Shown one piece after another: positions 9,807 to 18,083 of a DNA stretch of 64,000 nt. The stretch spans positions 710,839 to 774,838 of the forward strand of contig NZ_JADPKK010000013.1 in NCBI RefSeq assembly GCF_023073915.1, read 5' to 3'. A program made the translations under genes and the position numbers. Source of the stretch: Bradyrhizobium sp. 149. GTDB lineage: Bacteria > Pseudomonadota > Alphaproteobacteria > Rhizobiales > Xanthobacteraceae. How positions within the stretch are numbered: the stretch's first letter is position 1; every line of letters starts with the position of its first letter. The notes beneath the pieces were generated by a model. That model was not told the origin of the DNA. It searched no databases and saw only the letters and a program-made list of their open reading frames with translations.

Positions 9807-10493
9807 ATGTCGTCGCTGAAAGTTACGCTGGGTATTTTGGCCGCTGGCCTGATGCTGTCGGGCTGCATGCAGGCCACGCATTTTGAAGCGACCGACACCA
9901 AGGCCTTCAAGCCGAAGGACAAGGAACTCCTTGCCAAGGTTCGGTACGAGAACACCCCGGTCGCAGAGCCGTTCCGCCGCGCCATCGTCGATTACCATCG
10001 CAAGGAATCGCCGGGCTCGATCGTGGTCGATTCCGACAATCACTATCTTTATTATGTGTTGGATGGCGGCAAGGCGATCCGTTACGGCATCACGGTCGGA
10101 GAAGAGGCCATGGCCTGGTCCGGCATTGCCAAGGTCGGCAGCAAGACCGAGTGGCCGGCCTGGCACCCCACCCCCGGCGAAATTTCGCGTCTGGGCGTGC
10201 CGACCTATGTCGCTCCCGGCCCGGACAATCCGATGGGCTCTCGCGCGATTTACCTCTATTCCGGCGGGAAAGACACTTTGTTCCGCATCCACGGCACCAA
10301 CCAGCCGGAATATATCGGCGCCTCGATCTCGTCAGGCTGCATCCGCCTGACCAACGAGGACGCGATCGATCTCTATGATCGCGTCAAGGTCGGCACCCTG
10401 GTCGTGGTGCTGGAGCCGAAGCATGGCGACTCGCCCTACAATTCGCGGCTTGCGCTTGGCGGCAGCCAAACCGGCCAGGCTGGCAGCTACTGA
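9807..10493 (+). CDS. L,D-transpeptidase (YkuD domain), lipoprotein
   Basis: The enzyme would form 3-3 cross-links in peptidoglycan or attach proteins to it, acting in the periplasm. The start MSSLKVTLG gives 228 residues with a lipobox LSGC (Cys20). The YkuD catalytic region has HGTNQPEYIG and ISSGCIRLTN, in which the cysteine is the nucleophile. The 3' end is closed by a strong terminator shared with the converging extensin-like gene. Confidence 0.93.
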   Translation: MSSLKVTLGILAAGLMLSGCMQATHFEATDTKAFKPKDKELLAKVRYENTPVAEPFRRAIVDYHRKESPGSIVVDSDNHYLYYVLDGGKAIRYGITVGEEAMAWSGIAKVGSKTEWPAWHPTPGEISRLGVPTYVAPGPDNPMGSRAIYLYSGGKDTLFRIHGTNQPEYIGASISSGCIRLTNEDAIDLYDRVKVGTLVVVLEPKHGDSPYNSRLALGGSQTGQAGSY

Positions 10494-10518
10494 TCGCCTC
10501 CAAAGTCTCTGAGATCCA

Positions 10519-10546
10519 AAAGCGCCGGTTTCACCGGCGCTTTTTT
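10519..10546 (+). terminator. Rho-independent terminator
   Basis: The stem AGCGCCGG/CCGGCGCT with a short TTTCA-type loop is followed by TTTTTT. An A run on the other side lets it work both ways. The stop codon of the opposing extensin-like gene (10531-10533) lies inside the hairpin. Confidence 0.9.
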
Positions 10547-11685
10547 GTTGCCGGCTTGTGCGGCTGGGCTTGGTTGCCGTCCGCCGCCGACTTGTCCGCA
10601 GACGCAGGAGACTTCTCCGCCGCCTCTTCATCAGTTCCTTGCTTGGCGTCGGGCTTTTCTTCGGGTTTGGCCGCGACCTCGCGCGGCGGCGCCTCCTCGG
10701 GCCGCTCCGCCGGCAGCAGCGGGGCAACCTGCGGCAGGGGATCCCAGACGTTCCACTGGCAGATCCGGTAGTCGTTGCGCCGCTGCGCCAGATCGAGATG
10801 GATATGGTCCTCGTGGTACCAATCCGAGCCGGGGCCGAGCACGGTCGAAAAGCGCGAGCAGACCGAATGCAGCACGCGCTCGCGCACCTCGCGCGACATG
10901 GTGCGGTCGGTCAGGCCGATCGACTGCCCGTTGACCAGCTTGATGGCGCGAACATCGAGCGCGTTGGCCTTGCCGTGCTCGGACAGCATGGCGCCGACAA
11001 CGCGATTGCGGCCGCGGCACTCGAAGCTGTCGAAATTGTCGAGATCGCTGATGGCCGAACCCAGGCTCGCGGCCAGCGGCATCACGTCCTTGCGCACCCA
11101 ATCGGCGATTGCGGACGCCATGGTGCAGCGGAGGATCGCCGCCGGCTTGACCGCCACCTTGCGCTTGTCCGGCAGCACGATGGCTTCGAGCCGCACCAGA
11201 TCCTCACCGCCGCAGGCGCCGGGGCCGCGGATATCCGGGATGGAGGGCGCGATAGCGATCTCCTCGGTGAGCGCGAGGCGGCATGCCGAGGCCTGCTTCT
11301 CGGCCGGCGGCGCGGCCTCGGCGGGCTTGTTGGCGTCAGGTTTGTCCGCGGAAGGCTTGTCCGCAGAAGGCTTGTCGGGAGAGGGCCTTTCCTCGGAAGG
11401 CTTGCCGGCGGTCTCCGGAGCGGCCTCGTCCGATGCTTTGGGGGCCTCCTCGGGGCGAGGCCTCGGGAGCGGGATCTTGCCAGAGAACTTCACAGAATGA
11501 ACCGTCGCGCGCGGCCGTGGTGCAGCAATACCGAAGATATTCAGCGGGGACCCGTATTTGCGCGCCTCTGCCCGATCCGCGAGCACGAGCGACAGCCCAA
11601 GCGCGACGGTGACCATTGCCGCGCCGACGGACATATAGCCGCGACAAGACCATTTGCGGCGAAAGGCCGGCAGGCTAAAACTCAT
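10531..11685 (-). CDS. Extensin-like C-terminal domain protein, secreted
   Basis: The 384-residue protein starts at an ATG at 11685 with a signal or anchor helix (VGAAMVTVALGLSLVLA). A Pro/Lys/Asp/Ala-rich linker with DKPSADKPSADK repeats leads into the conserved extensin-like C-terminal domain, with CRGRNRV, SEHGKANALDVRA and WYHEDHIHLDLA. The SEHG.A.D and H.H pattern recalls metal-dependent peptidases of the LAS type, so a cell-wall role is inferred. A second Lys/Ala/Glu-rich tail ends in KKRR. The protein is probably periplasmic. Confidence 0.88.
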   Translation of the reverse strand: MSFSLPAFRRKWSCRGYMSVGAAMVTVALGLSLVLADRAEARKYGSPLNIFGIAAPRPRATVHSVKFSGKIPLPRPRPEEAPKASDEAAPETAGKPSEERPSPDKPSADKPSADKPDANKPAEAAPPAEKQASACRLALTEEIAIAPSIPDIRGPGACGGEDLVRLEAIVLPDKRKVAVKPAAILRCTMASAIADWVRKDVMPLAASLGSAISDLDNFDSFECRGRNRVVGAMLSEHGKANALDVRAIKLVNGQSIGLTDRTMSREVRERVLHSVCSRFSTVLGPGSDWYHEDHIHLDLAQRRNDYRICQWNVWDPLPQVAPLLPAERPEEAPPREVAAKPEEKPDAKQGTDEEAAEKSPASADKSAADGNQAQPHKPATKKRR

Positions 11686-11750
11686 GACAATTCTTTGGCC
11701 CAACGCTGAGAGCGACAATCCGCCCAGCGGCTTCTCGGAGGAACGTCGGA

Positions 11751-13379
11751 ATGCTTGGTTTGATGCAAGACTGGCCCCTGCTCTGCCACCGGATCATCGA
11801 ACACGCCGCCAAGATTCATGGCAAGCAGGAGGTCGTCACGCGCTCGGTCGAGGGACCGATCCACCGCACCAATTATGCCGAGATCCACAAGCGCGCGCTC
11901 AAGGTCTCGCAGATGCTGGAGCGCGACGGCATCGAGCTCGGCGACCGCGTCGCAACGATCGCCTGGAACACCTGGCGCCATCTTGAGGTCTGGTACGGCA
12001 TCATGGGGATCGGCGCCATCTGCCATACCGTCAATCCCCGCCTTTTCCCCGAGCAGATCGCCTGGATCATCAACCATGCGCAGGACCGCATCGTGATGAC
12101 CGACATCACTTTCATTCCGGTCCTGGAGAAGATCGCCGACAAGCTGACAAGCGTGGAACGCTACGTCGTGCTCACCGACAAGGCGCACATGCCGCAGACG
12201 ACGCTGAAGAACGTGGTCGCCTACGAGGACTGGATTGCGGAGGCCGACGGCAAATTTAAATGGAAGGACTTTGACGAGAACACGGCGGCCGCGATGTGCT
12301 ACACGTCGGGCACCACCGGCGATCCCAAGGGCGTGCTGTATTCGCATCGCTCCAACGTGCTGCATGCGCTGATGGCGAACAATGTCGACGCGCTCGGCAC
12401 CAGTGCCTCCGAGACCATGCTGCCCGTGGTGCCGCTCTTCCACGCCAACAGCTGGGGCATCGCCTTCTCCGCGCCCTCGCAGGGCACCAAGCTCGTCATG
12501 CCCGGCGCCAAGCTCGACGGCGCCTCGGTCTATGAGCTGCTCTCGACCGAGAGGGTAACGCATACCGCCGGCGTGCCTACGGTGTGGCTGATGCTGCTCC
12601 AGCACATGGCTGCCAACAATCTCAAGTTGCCGAACCTGAAGATGGTGATCTGCGGCGGTTCGGCGATGCCGCGTTCGATGATCAAGGCCTTCCTCGACAT
12701 GGGCTCCAACGTCCGTCACGCCTGGGGCATGACCGAGATGAGCCCGATCGGCAGCGTCGCGGCGCTGAAGCCGCCGTTCCAGAATGCGACCGGCGAGGCG
12801 CGGCTCGACGTGCTCCAGATGCAGGGCTACGCGCCGTTCGCCGTCGAGATGAAGATCACCGACGATGCCGGCAAGGAACTGCCGTGGGACGGCACGACCT
12901 TCGGCCGTCTCAAGGTCGCCGGCCCGGCCGTCGCCAAGGCCTATTACCGGGTCGACGCCAACATCCTCGACGAGGACGGCTTCTTCGACACCGGCGACGT
13001 CGCGACTATCGACGAGGCCGGCTACATGCGGATCACCGACCGCTCCAAGGACGTGATCAAGTCCGGCGGGGAGTGGATCTCCTCGATCGAGCTGGAAAAC
13101 CTGGCAGTCGGCCATCCCGCCGTGGCGGAAGCCGCCGTGATCGGCGTATTCCATCCCAAATGGGACGAGCGTCCGCTGCTGATCGTGCAGCTGAAGCAGG
13201 GCCAACAGGCCAGCCGCGAGGACATCCTGAAGTTCATGGACGGCAAGATCGCCAAATGGTGGATGCCCGACGACGTCGCCTTCGTTGATGGCATCCCGCA
13301 TACGGCGACGGGCAAGATCCTGAAGACCGCATTGCGGGACCAGTTTAGGGAATACCGCTTCCCGAACGCGGCGGCGTAG
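11751..13379 (+). CDS. AMP-forming acyl-CoA synthetase (fatty-acyl-CoA ligase)
   Basis: The 542-residue enzyme activates a carboxylic acid with ATP and CoA. The P-loop YTSGTTGDPKGVLYSH is near residue 183, the adenine-binding motif HAWGMTEMSPIG near 323, the hinge region DTGDVATIDEAGY near 412, and the catalytic lysine in TATGKILKTALR near the end. The sequence looks like the medium/long-chain or 3-methylmercaptopropionate-type ligases. The exact substrate is unknown. Confidence 0.93.
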   Translation: MLGLMQDWPLLCHRIIEHAAKIHGKQEVVTRSVEGPIHRTNYAEIHKRALKVSQMLERDGIELGDRVATIAWNTWRHLEVWYGIMGIGAICHTVNPRLFPEQIAWIINHAQDRIVMTDITFIPVLEKIADKLTSVERYVVLTDKAHMPQTTLKNVVAYEDWIAEADGKFKWKDFDENTAAAMCYTSGTTGDPKGVLYSHRSNVLHALMANNVDALGTSASETMLPVVPLFHANSWGIAFSAPSQGTKLVMPGAKLDGASVYELLSTERVTHTAGVPTVWLMLLQHMAANNLKLPNLKMVICGGSAMPRSMIKAFLDMGSNVRHAWGMTEMSPIGSVAALKPPFQNATGEARLDVLQMQGYAPFAVEMKITDDAGKELPWDGTTFGRLKVAGPAVAKAYYRVDANILDEDGFFDTGDVATIDEAGYMRITDRSKDVIKSGGEWISSIELENLAVGHPAVAEAAVIGVFHPKWDERPLLIVQLKQGQQASREDILKFMDGKIAKWWMPDDVAFVDGIPHTATGKILKTALRDQFREYRFPNAAA

Positions 13380-13399
13380 GAGGCCGAACCAAACACCGT

Positions 13400-13436
13400 C
13401 ATTCCGGGGCGATGCCAACGGCATCAAACCGGAATG
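13400..13436. repeat. Hairpin downstream of the acyl-CoA ligase gene
   Basis: Nested arms CATTCCGG/CCGGAATG and GATGCC/GGCATC make a strong hairpin 21 bases after the stop. There is no T run, so it is either an RNA-stabilising structure or a repeat remnant. Confidence 0.6.
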
Positions 13437-13547
13437 GCCGTAACATCCCGGGAACCCTTGAAATTGCCCCCGGGCCGTGGTCTCAACGCCTCATCGTCGT
13501 GCCAAATCGGCCGGCACCGCCCCCAAGACCCCGGCAGAGCTCACCCG

Positions 13548-14402
13548 ATGGCCCGCAGGTTTTCCGCTCCCTATCAGTCGGAGCCCGTGTCCAGTCTCGC
13601 GAGCTGGGCGCGCAATCTGGCCGTGTTCGCAGTGGTGGCGGTGGTGGTCTCGATCATCATCCTCCGGTTCGGCTTTCTGGAGATGAAGCCGGCACTCGCG
13701 ACCTTCTTCGGCGGGCTCGGGATTGCCGCGCTCTCGATCCTGTTCGGGCTCGCCGGCTTTGCCGCGATCTGGCAGAACGGTTCGCGCGGCATGGCGCGCA
13801 TCCTGCTGGCCTTCCTGATCGACGGCGCGATCCTCGCCTATCCCGCCTATCTCGGCCTGCAATACCGCAAGCTGCCGGCAATCCACGACATCACCACCGA
13901 CCCGATCGATCCGCCGCGCTTCGACGCGCTGGCCCGTCTGCGCACCGGCGATGGCGCAAATACCGCTGTGTATGCCGGCCTCTATTCGGCCGAGCAGCAG
14001 CGTCACTTCTATCCCGATATCGAGCCGATCGAGCTGGAGATTTCGGTCGACCGCGCCTATGCGATCGCGCTTCAGCTCGTCAACAAACGCAAATGGCTGG
14101 TCATCGATGAGCGCGCGCCGCAGCTGCCGCGCCGCATCGGCCGCATCGAGGCGGTAGCGCGCTCGCCCATCATGGGATTCCGGGAGGACATCGCGATCCG
14201 GGTCGTGCCCGACGGCGAGGATTCCCGCGTCGATATCCGCTCCGCCTCACGCTATTTCGAGAGCGATCTCGGCAGCAACGCCGCGCGCGTGAAGAAGTTC
14301 ATCGACGATCTCAATGCCGCTGCCGATGCCGACGCACTCAAGCCGGTGAAGAAAACGCCGGTGATCCCGCCGAAGGCACCGGCGAAGACAGTGAAGAAAT
14401 GA
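13548..14402 (+). CDS. DUF1499 family membrane protein
   Basis: The 284-residue protein starts MARRFSAPYQSEP. Three hydrophobic segments at about residues 22-42, 50-72 and 80-102 form a membrane N-terminus. A soluble DUF1499-type domain follows, with IEISVDRAYAIA-like, RIEAVARSPIMGFREDIAIR and VDIRSASRYFESDLG segments. Pro/Lys repeats end the protein. No function is established for the family. Confidence 0.85.
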   Translation: MARRFSAPYQSEPVSSLASWARNLAVFAVVAVVVSIIILRFGFLEMKPALATFFGGLGIAALSILFGLAGFAAIWQNGSRGMARILLAFLIDGAILAYPAYLGLQYRKLPAIHDITTDPIDPPRFDALARLRTGDGANTAVYAGLYSAEQQRHFYPDIEPIELEISVDRAYAIALQLVNKRKWLVIDERAPQLPRRIGRIEAVARSPIMGFREDIAIRVVPDGEDSRVDIRSASRYFESDLGSNAARVKKFIDDLNAAADADALKPVKKTPVIPPKAPAKTVKK

Positions 14403-14409
14403 CGGAGCG

Positions 14410-15333
14410 CTAGGCGTTCGCCATTCGATACGTCCCGCCAATCACGGGATCGCCGTCCGTCGCCACAACGCCGCGGGCGACCAGGTCTTCCAGGTGCGCC
14501 AGCACGGAATAACCCGCCGCGGTGGTGAGCCTAGGATCGATACCGATATAGATCGCCCGGACCATGGTCGGGATGTCGGTCTCGCCCTTGGCGAGGCGGT
14601 GCAGGATGGAGGCCTCGCGGGCCTTGCGGTGGCGGATCAGGAAGCGCACGAAGCGCGGACCGTCGGGAATTTCGGGGCCGTGGCCGGAGAAATACAGATC
14701 CTCCTCGCGCGCGGCGAGACGATCGAGCGATTCCATGTAGTCAATCATCGAGCCGTCGGGCGGCGCCACGATCGAGGTCGACCATCCCATCACGTGATCG
14801 CCGACGAAGTTGAATTTTCGCTCGGGCCAGGCGAATGCGAGGTGATTGGCGGTATGGCCGGGTGTCGCAACGGCCTCGAGCCGCCAGCCATCGCCTTCGA
14901 CGACGTCGCCATGGGCGATCCTGATATCGGGCGCAAAGTCGCGATCGACGCCGGATTCAGGGTTGTGCTTCTCGCTCTCGAAACGCGGGCGCGAGGCGCG
15001 GTGCGGACCTTCGGCGTAAACAGGCGCGCCGGTCGCCCGCTTGATCCGCGCGGTATTCGGCGAATGGTCGCGGTGGGTGTGGGTGACGAAGATGTGGCTC
15101 ACCGTCTCGCCGCTGACAGCATCGAGCAATGCAGCCGCATGCGCCTCGTCGTCCGGACCGGGATCGATGATCGCGACGTTGCCTCGGCCCACGATGTAGC
15201 TGACCGTGCCGGTGAACGTGAACGGGCTCGGGTTGTTACAGAGCACACGCCGCACACCGGGGCGGACTTCCTCGACGATGCCGGCTTCGAGCGGAAAGTT
15301 GCGGTTGAACGGGACGTCGTCATTGTCGGACAT
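14410..15333 (-). CDS. Metallo-beta-lactamase fold hydrolase
   Basis: The 307-residue protein carries the zinc motif THTHRDHSPNT near residue 93, further ligands in ATPGHTANHLAF and NFVGDHVMGW, and YFSGHGPEI. The C-terminal part looks like the winged-helix tail of LACTB2-like proteins. The ATG at 15333 was chosen because upstream in-frame codons read into a palindromic repeat. The substrate is unknown. Confidence 0.92.
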   Translation of the reverse strand: MSDNDDVPFNRNFPLEAGIVEEVRPGVRRVLCNNPSPFTFTGTVSYIVGRGNVAIIDPGPDDEAHAAALLDAVSGETVSHIFVTHTHRDHSPNTARIKRATGAPVYAEGPHRASRPRFESEKHNPESGVDRDFAPDIRIAHGDVVEGDGWRLEAVATPGHTANHLAFAWPERKFNFVGDHVMGWSTSIVAPPDGSMIDYMESLDRLAAREEDLYFSGHGPEIPDGPRFVRFLIRHRKAREASILHRLAKGETDIPTMVRAIYIGIDPRLTTAAGYSVLAHLEDLVARGVVATDGDPVIGGTYRMANA

Positions 15334-15357
15334 GGCTTGCTCATACCTTCCTGACTT

Positions 15358-15440
15358 CGTCATGCCCGGCCTTGTGCCGGGCATCCACGTTCTTCGCGTG
15401 GTCTAAGACGTGGATGGCCGGGACAAGCCCGGCCATGACG
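15358..15440. repeat. Palindromic interspersed repeat, family A (copy 2)
   Basis: The arms CGTCATGCCCGGC and GCCCGGCCATGACG enclose CCACGTTCTTCG and a GACGTGGATGG arm. It is the same family as 1443-1531 and 23975-24060. Confidence 0.87.
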
Positions 15441-15483
15441 CAATTGGAGAGTTCAGTCGCATCCCACGCTCGGGCGGTTTTGC

Positions 15484-16698
15484 TCAGAAGAACGCCTGAA
15501 TGCCCGTGATCGCACGGCCCAGGATCAGGGCGTGGACGTCGTGAGTGCCCTCGTAGGTGTTGACGGTCTCGAGGTTATGGACGTGGCGCATCACGTGATA
15601 CTCGATCGAGATGCCGTTGCCGCCGTGCATGTCGCGCGCGACGCGGGCGATGTCGAGCGCCTTGCCGCAATTGTTGCGCTTCATGATCGAGATCATCTCG
15701 GGCGCGAACTTGCCCTCGTCCATCAGGCGGCCGACGCGAAGCGAGCCCTGAAGGCCCAGCGCGATCTCGGTCTCCATGTCGGCGAGCTTCTTCTGCACGA
15801 GCTGGGTTGCGGCGAGCGGCTTGCCGAACTGCTTGCGGTCGAGCGTGTACTGGCGGGCGCGGTGCATGCAGTCCTCGGCCGCGCCGAGCGCGCCCCAGGA
15901 AATTCCGTAGCGGGCGCGGTTGAGACAGCCGAACGGGCCCTTCAGGCCGGACACGTTGGGCAGCAGCGCGTCTTCCGGGACCACGACGCCGTCCATCACG
16001 ATCTCGCCGGTGATGGAGGCGCGAAGCGAGAGCTTGCCGCCGATCTTCGGTGCGGACAGGCCCTTCATGCCCTTCTCCAGCACAAAGCCGCGGATCTGGT
16101 TGTCGTGCGCGGCCGACTTGGCCCAGACCACGAACACGTCGGCGATCGGCGCGTTCGAGATCCACATCTTGCTGCCGGTGAGGCGATAGCCGTCCGAAAC
16201 CTTCTCGGCGCGGGTTTTCATGCCTGCCGGATCGGAGCCGGCGTCAGGCTCGGTCAGCCCGAAGCAGCCGACCCATTCGCCGCTGGCGAGCTTCGGCAGG
16301 TACTTCTTGCGCTGGTTCTCGTCGCCATAGGCGTAGATCGGATACATCACCAGCGAGGACTGCACGGAGTTCATCGAGCGGTAACCGGAATCGACCCGCT
16401 CGATCTCGCGGGCGACGAGGCCGTAGGCGACATAACCTGCATTGGCACAGCCATATTCCTCCGGCAGCGTGATGCCGATCAGGCCGAGTTCGCCCATCTC
16501 GTTGAAGATCTCGCGGTCGGTCGTCTCTTCGAGATAGGCCTTGGCGACGCGCGGCAGCAGCTTGTCCTGGGCGTAGGCGCGCGCGGTGTCGCGCACCATG
16601 CGCTCGTCTTCGGTGAGCTGCTCGTCGAGCAGGAACGGATCGTCCCACTGGAAAGAAGCCGAAGTCGGCTTGTCCTTGGCCTGAGGGCGCGCGGTCAT
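15484..16698 (-). CDS. gcdH: Glutaryl-CoA dehydrogenase (acyl-CoA dehydrogenase family)
   Basis: The 404-residue flavoenzyme would oxidise and decarboxylate glutaryl-CoA to crotonyl-CoA in lysine, tryptophan and aromatic catabolism. The FAD and substrate signature [14 protein letters not shown] is near residue 142, and the catalytic glutamate lies in [14 protein letters not shown] near the end. The closing [10 protein letters not shown] is characteristic of GcdH. The neighbouring ribB is on the same strand, 130 bases upstream, but unrelated. Confidence 0.94.
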   Translation of the reverse strand: MTARPQAKDKPTSASFQWDDPFLLDEQLTEDERMVRDTARAYAQDKLLPRVAKAYLEETTDREIFNEMGELGLIGITLPEEYGCANAGYVAYGLVAREIERVDSGYRSMNSVQSSLVMYPIYAYGDENQRKKYLPKLASGEWVGCFGLTEPDAGSDPAGMKTRAEKVSDGYRLTGSKMWISNAPIADVFVVWAKSAAHDNQIRGFVLEKGMKGLSAPKIGGKLSLRASITGEIVMDGVVVPEDALLPNVSGLKGPFGCLNRARYGISWGALGAAEDCMHRARQYTLDRKQFGKPLAATQLVQKKLADMETEIALGLQGSLRVGRLMDEGKFAPEMISIMKRNNCGKALDIARVARDMHGGNGISIEYHVMRHVHNLETVNTYEGTHDVHALILGRAITGIQAFF

Positions 16699-16830
16699 GA
16701 AACGTCCTTTCGTCTGGTTCCGTCAAAATTTGCCCGACAAAGTAAAGCGCCGCGGCAACAAGTGCAATTGCGTTGCAGATGTATGGGTCTGCGTGAATCC
16801 GGGACGCGGGTCACCCGGAGGATGACAGCG

Positions 16831-17907
16831 CTAGCTTTCGAGCTGCTCGTTGGCGACGATCTCGATGCCGAAGCCCGAAAGGCCCTTGTAATCGTGCACC
16901 GAGGAGGTGAGATGCCGGATCGAGGTGACGCCGAGATCGCGCAGGATCTGCGCGCCGACGCCGACTTCGCGCCACTGGCGGTTGCGGTCAGCCTCGGTCG
17001 CGCTCTCGTCGGGCAGCGGCGCCACGGGGACGCCGGCCGCGCCGTCGCGCAGATAGACCAGCACGCCACGGCCGGATTTCTTGAAGTGCTCGAGCACCGC
17101 CGCCATGCGCTTGTGGCCGGTGAAGATGTCCTTGACGATGTTCGGCTTGTGGAAGCGCGTCAGGACGTTCTTGCCGTCGCCGACGCCGTTGTAGACGAAG
17201 GCGACGTGGGCGATGGAATCGAACGGCGAGCGGTAGGCATAGCCCTGAAGCGGCCCGATCGGGCTCTCGGTGACGAAGGTCGAGACCCGCTCGATCAGCT
17301 TCTCGCGCACCTGGCGGTAGGCGATCATGTCGGCGATGGTGACGTGCTTGAGCTTGTGCTGGGCGGCGAAGCGGGCGACCTGCTCGCCCTTCATCACGCT
17401 GCCGTCGTCGTTCATTAACTCGCTGATGACGCCGACCGGCGGCAGGCCGGAGAGCTTGCACAGATCGACCGCGGCCTCGGTATGGCCGGAGCGCAGGAGC
17501 ACGCCACCGTCCTTGGCGATCAGCGGGAAGATATGGCCGGGACGGGCGAAGTCGTTGGCGCCGGCATTGGGATTGGACAGTGCGCGGCAGCACGAGGCGC
17601 GCTCCTCGGCCGAGATGCCGGTGCCGCCGTCGGGCTTGTAGTCGATCGAGACTGTGAATGCGGTGGTGTGCGCGGAATCGTTGTGGGCGACCATCGGATC
17701 GAGCCGCAGGCGGCGCGCATCTTCGGTGGTGATCGGCGCGCAGACGATGCCGGAGGTGTGGCGGATGATGAACGCCATCTTCTCGGCGGTGCAGAACGAG
17801 GCGGCGACGATCAGATCGCCCTCGCCCTCGCGGTCCTCGTCGTCGGTGACGACCACGAGCTCACCCCGGGCAAAGGCCTGCAAGACTTCCTGGACGTTAT
17901 CCGGCAT
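16831..17907 (-). CDS. ribB: 3,4-dihydroxy-2-butanone 4-phosphate synthase with degenerate GTP cyclohydrolase II domain
   Basis: RibB converts ribulose 5-phosphate to dihydroxybutanone phosphate for riboflavin. The N-terminal half (about 1-200) has the catalytic DDEDREGEGDL and RPGHIFPL..RSGHTEAAVDL motifs. The C-terminal half aligns with GTP cyclohydrolase II but has lost the zinc cysteines: where ECLTGD...CDC is expected it reads HKPNIVKDIFTGHKR. The QEGRxxGL loop is also absent. Only the RibB activity is therefore expected. Total length is 358 residues. Confidence 0.94.
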   Translation of the reverse strand: MPDNVQEVLQAFARGELVVVTDDEDREGEGDLIVAASFCTAEKMAFIIRHTSGIVCAPITTEDARRLRLDPMVAHNDSAHTTAFTVSIDYKPDGGTGISAEERASCCRALSNPNAGANDFARPGHIFPLIAKDGGVLLRSGHTEAAVDLCKLSGLPPVGVISELMNDDGSVMKGEQVARFAAQHKLKHVTIADMIAYRQVREKLIERVSTFVTESPIGPLQGYAYRSPFDSIAHVAFVYNGVGDGKNVLTRFHKPNIVKDIFTGHKRMAAVLEHFKKSGRGVLVYLRDGAAGVPVAPLPDESATEADRNRQWREVGVGAQILRDLGVTSIRHLTSSVHDYKGLSGFGIEIVANEQLES

Positions 17908-18083
17908 TTCCCAATCTCTATCCGTTATAGCCCGGAGGCTTAGCCGGACTTGGGCCGGGGCGCTAGTGTCCTGGACGCAACCTCATATTCCGGGTGGCGG
18001 ACCCGTCACAGGGTTTCAGGCTTGAACCGAAGATACCAGAGATCCAGGCGCGGGCGAGCTCGGGAAGAAACGGGCTCGCCCGC

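Noticed and set aside
11682..13427. 581-codon frame antisense to the acyl-CoA ligase
   Set aside because: Shadow of a well-conserved AMP-binding enzyme with all motifs on the other strand.
15532..17418. 628-codon plus-strand frame across gcdH and ribB
   Set aside because: Runs antisense through two unrelated conserved enzymes and their gap.
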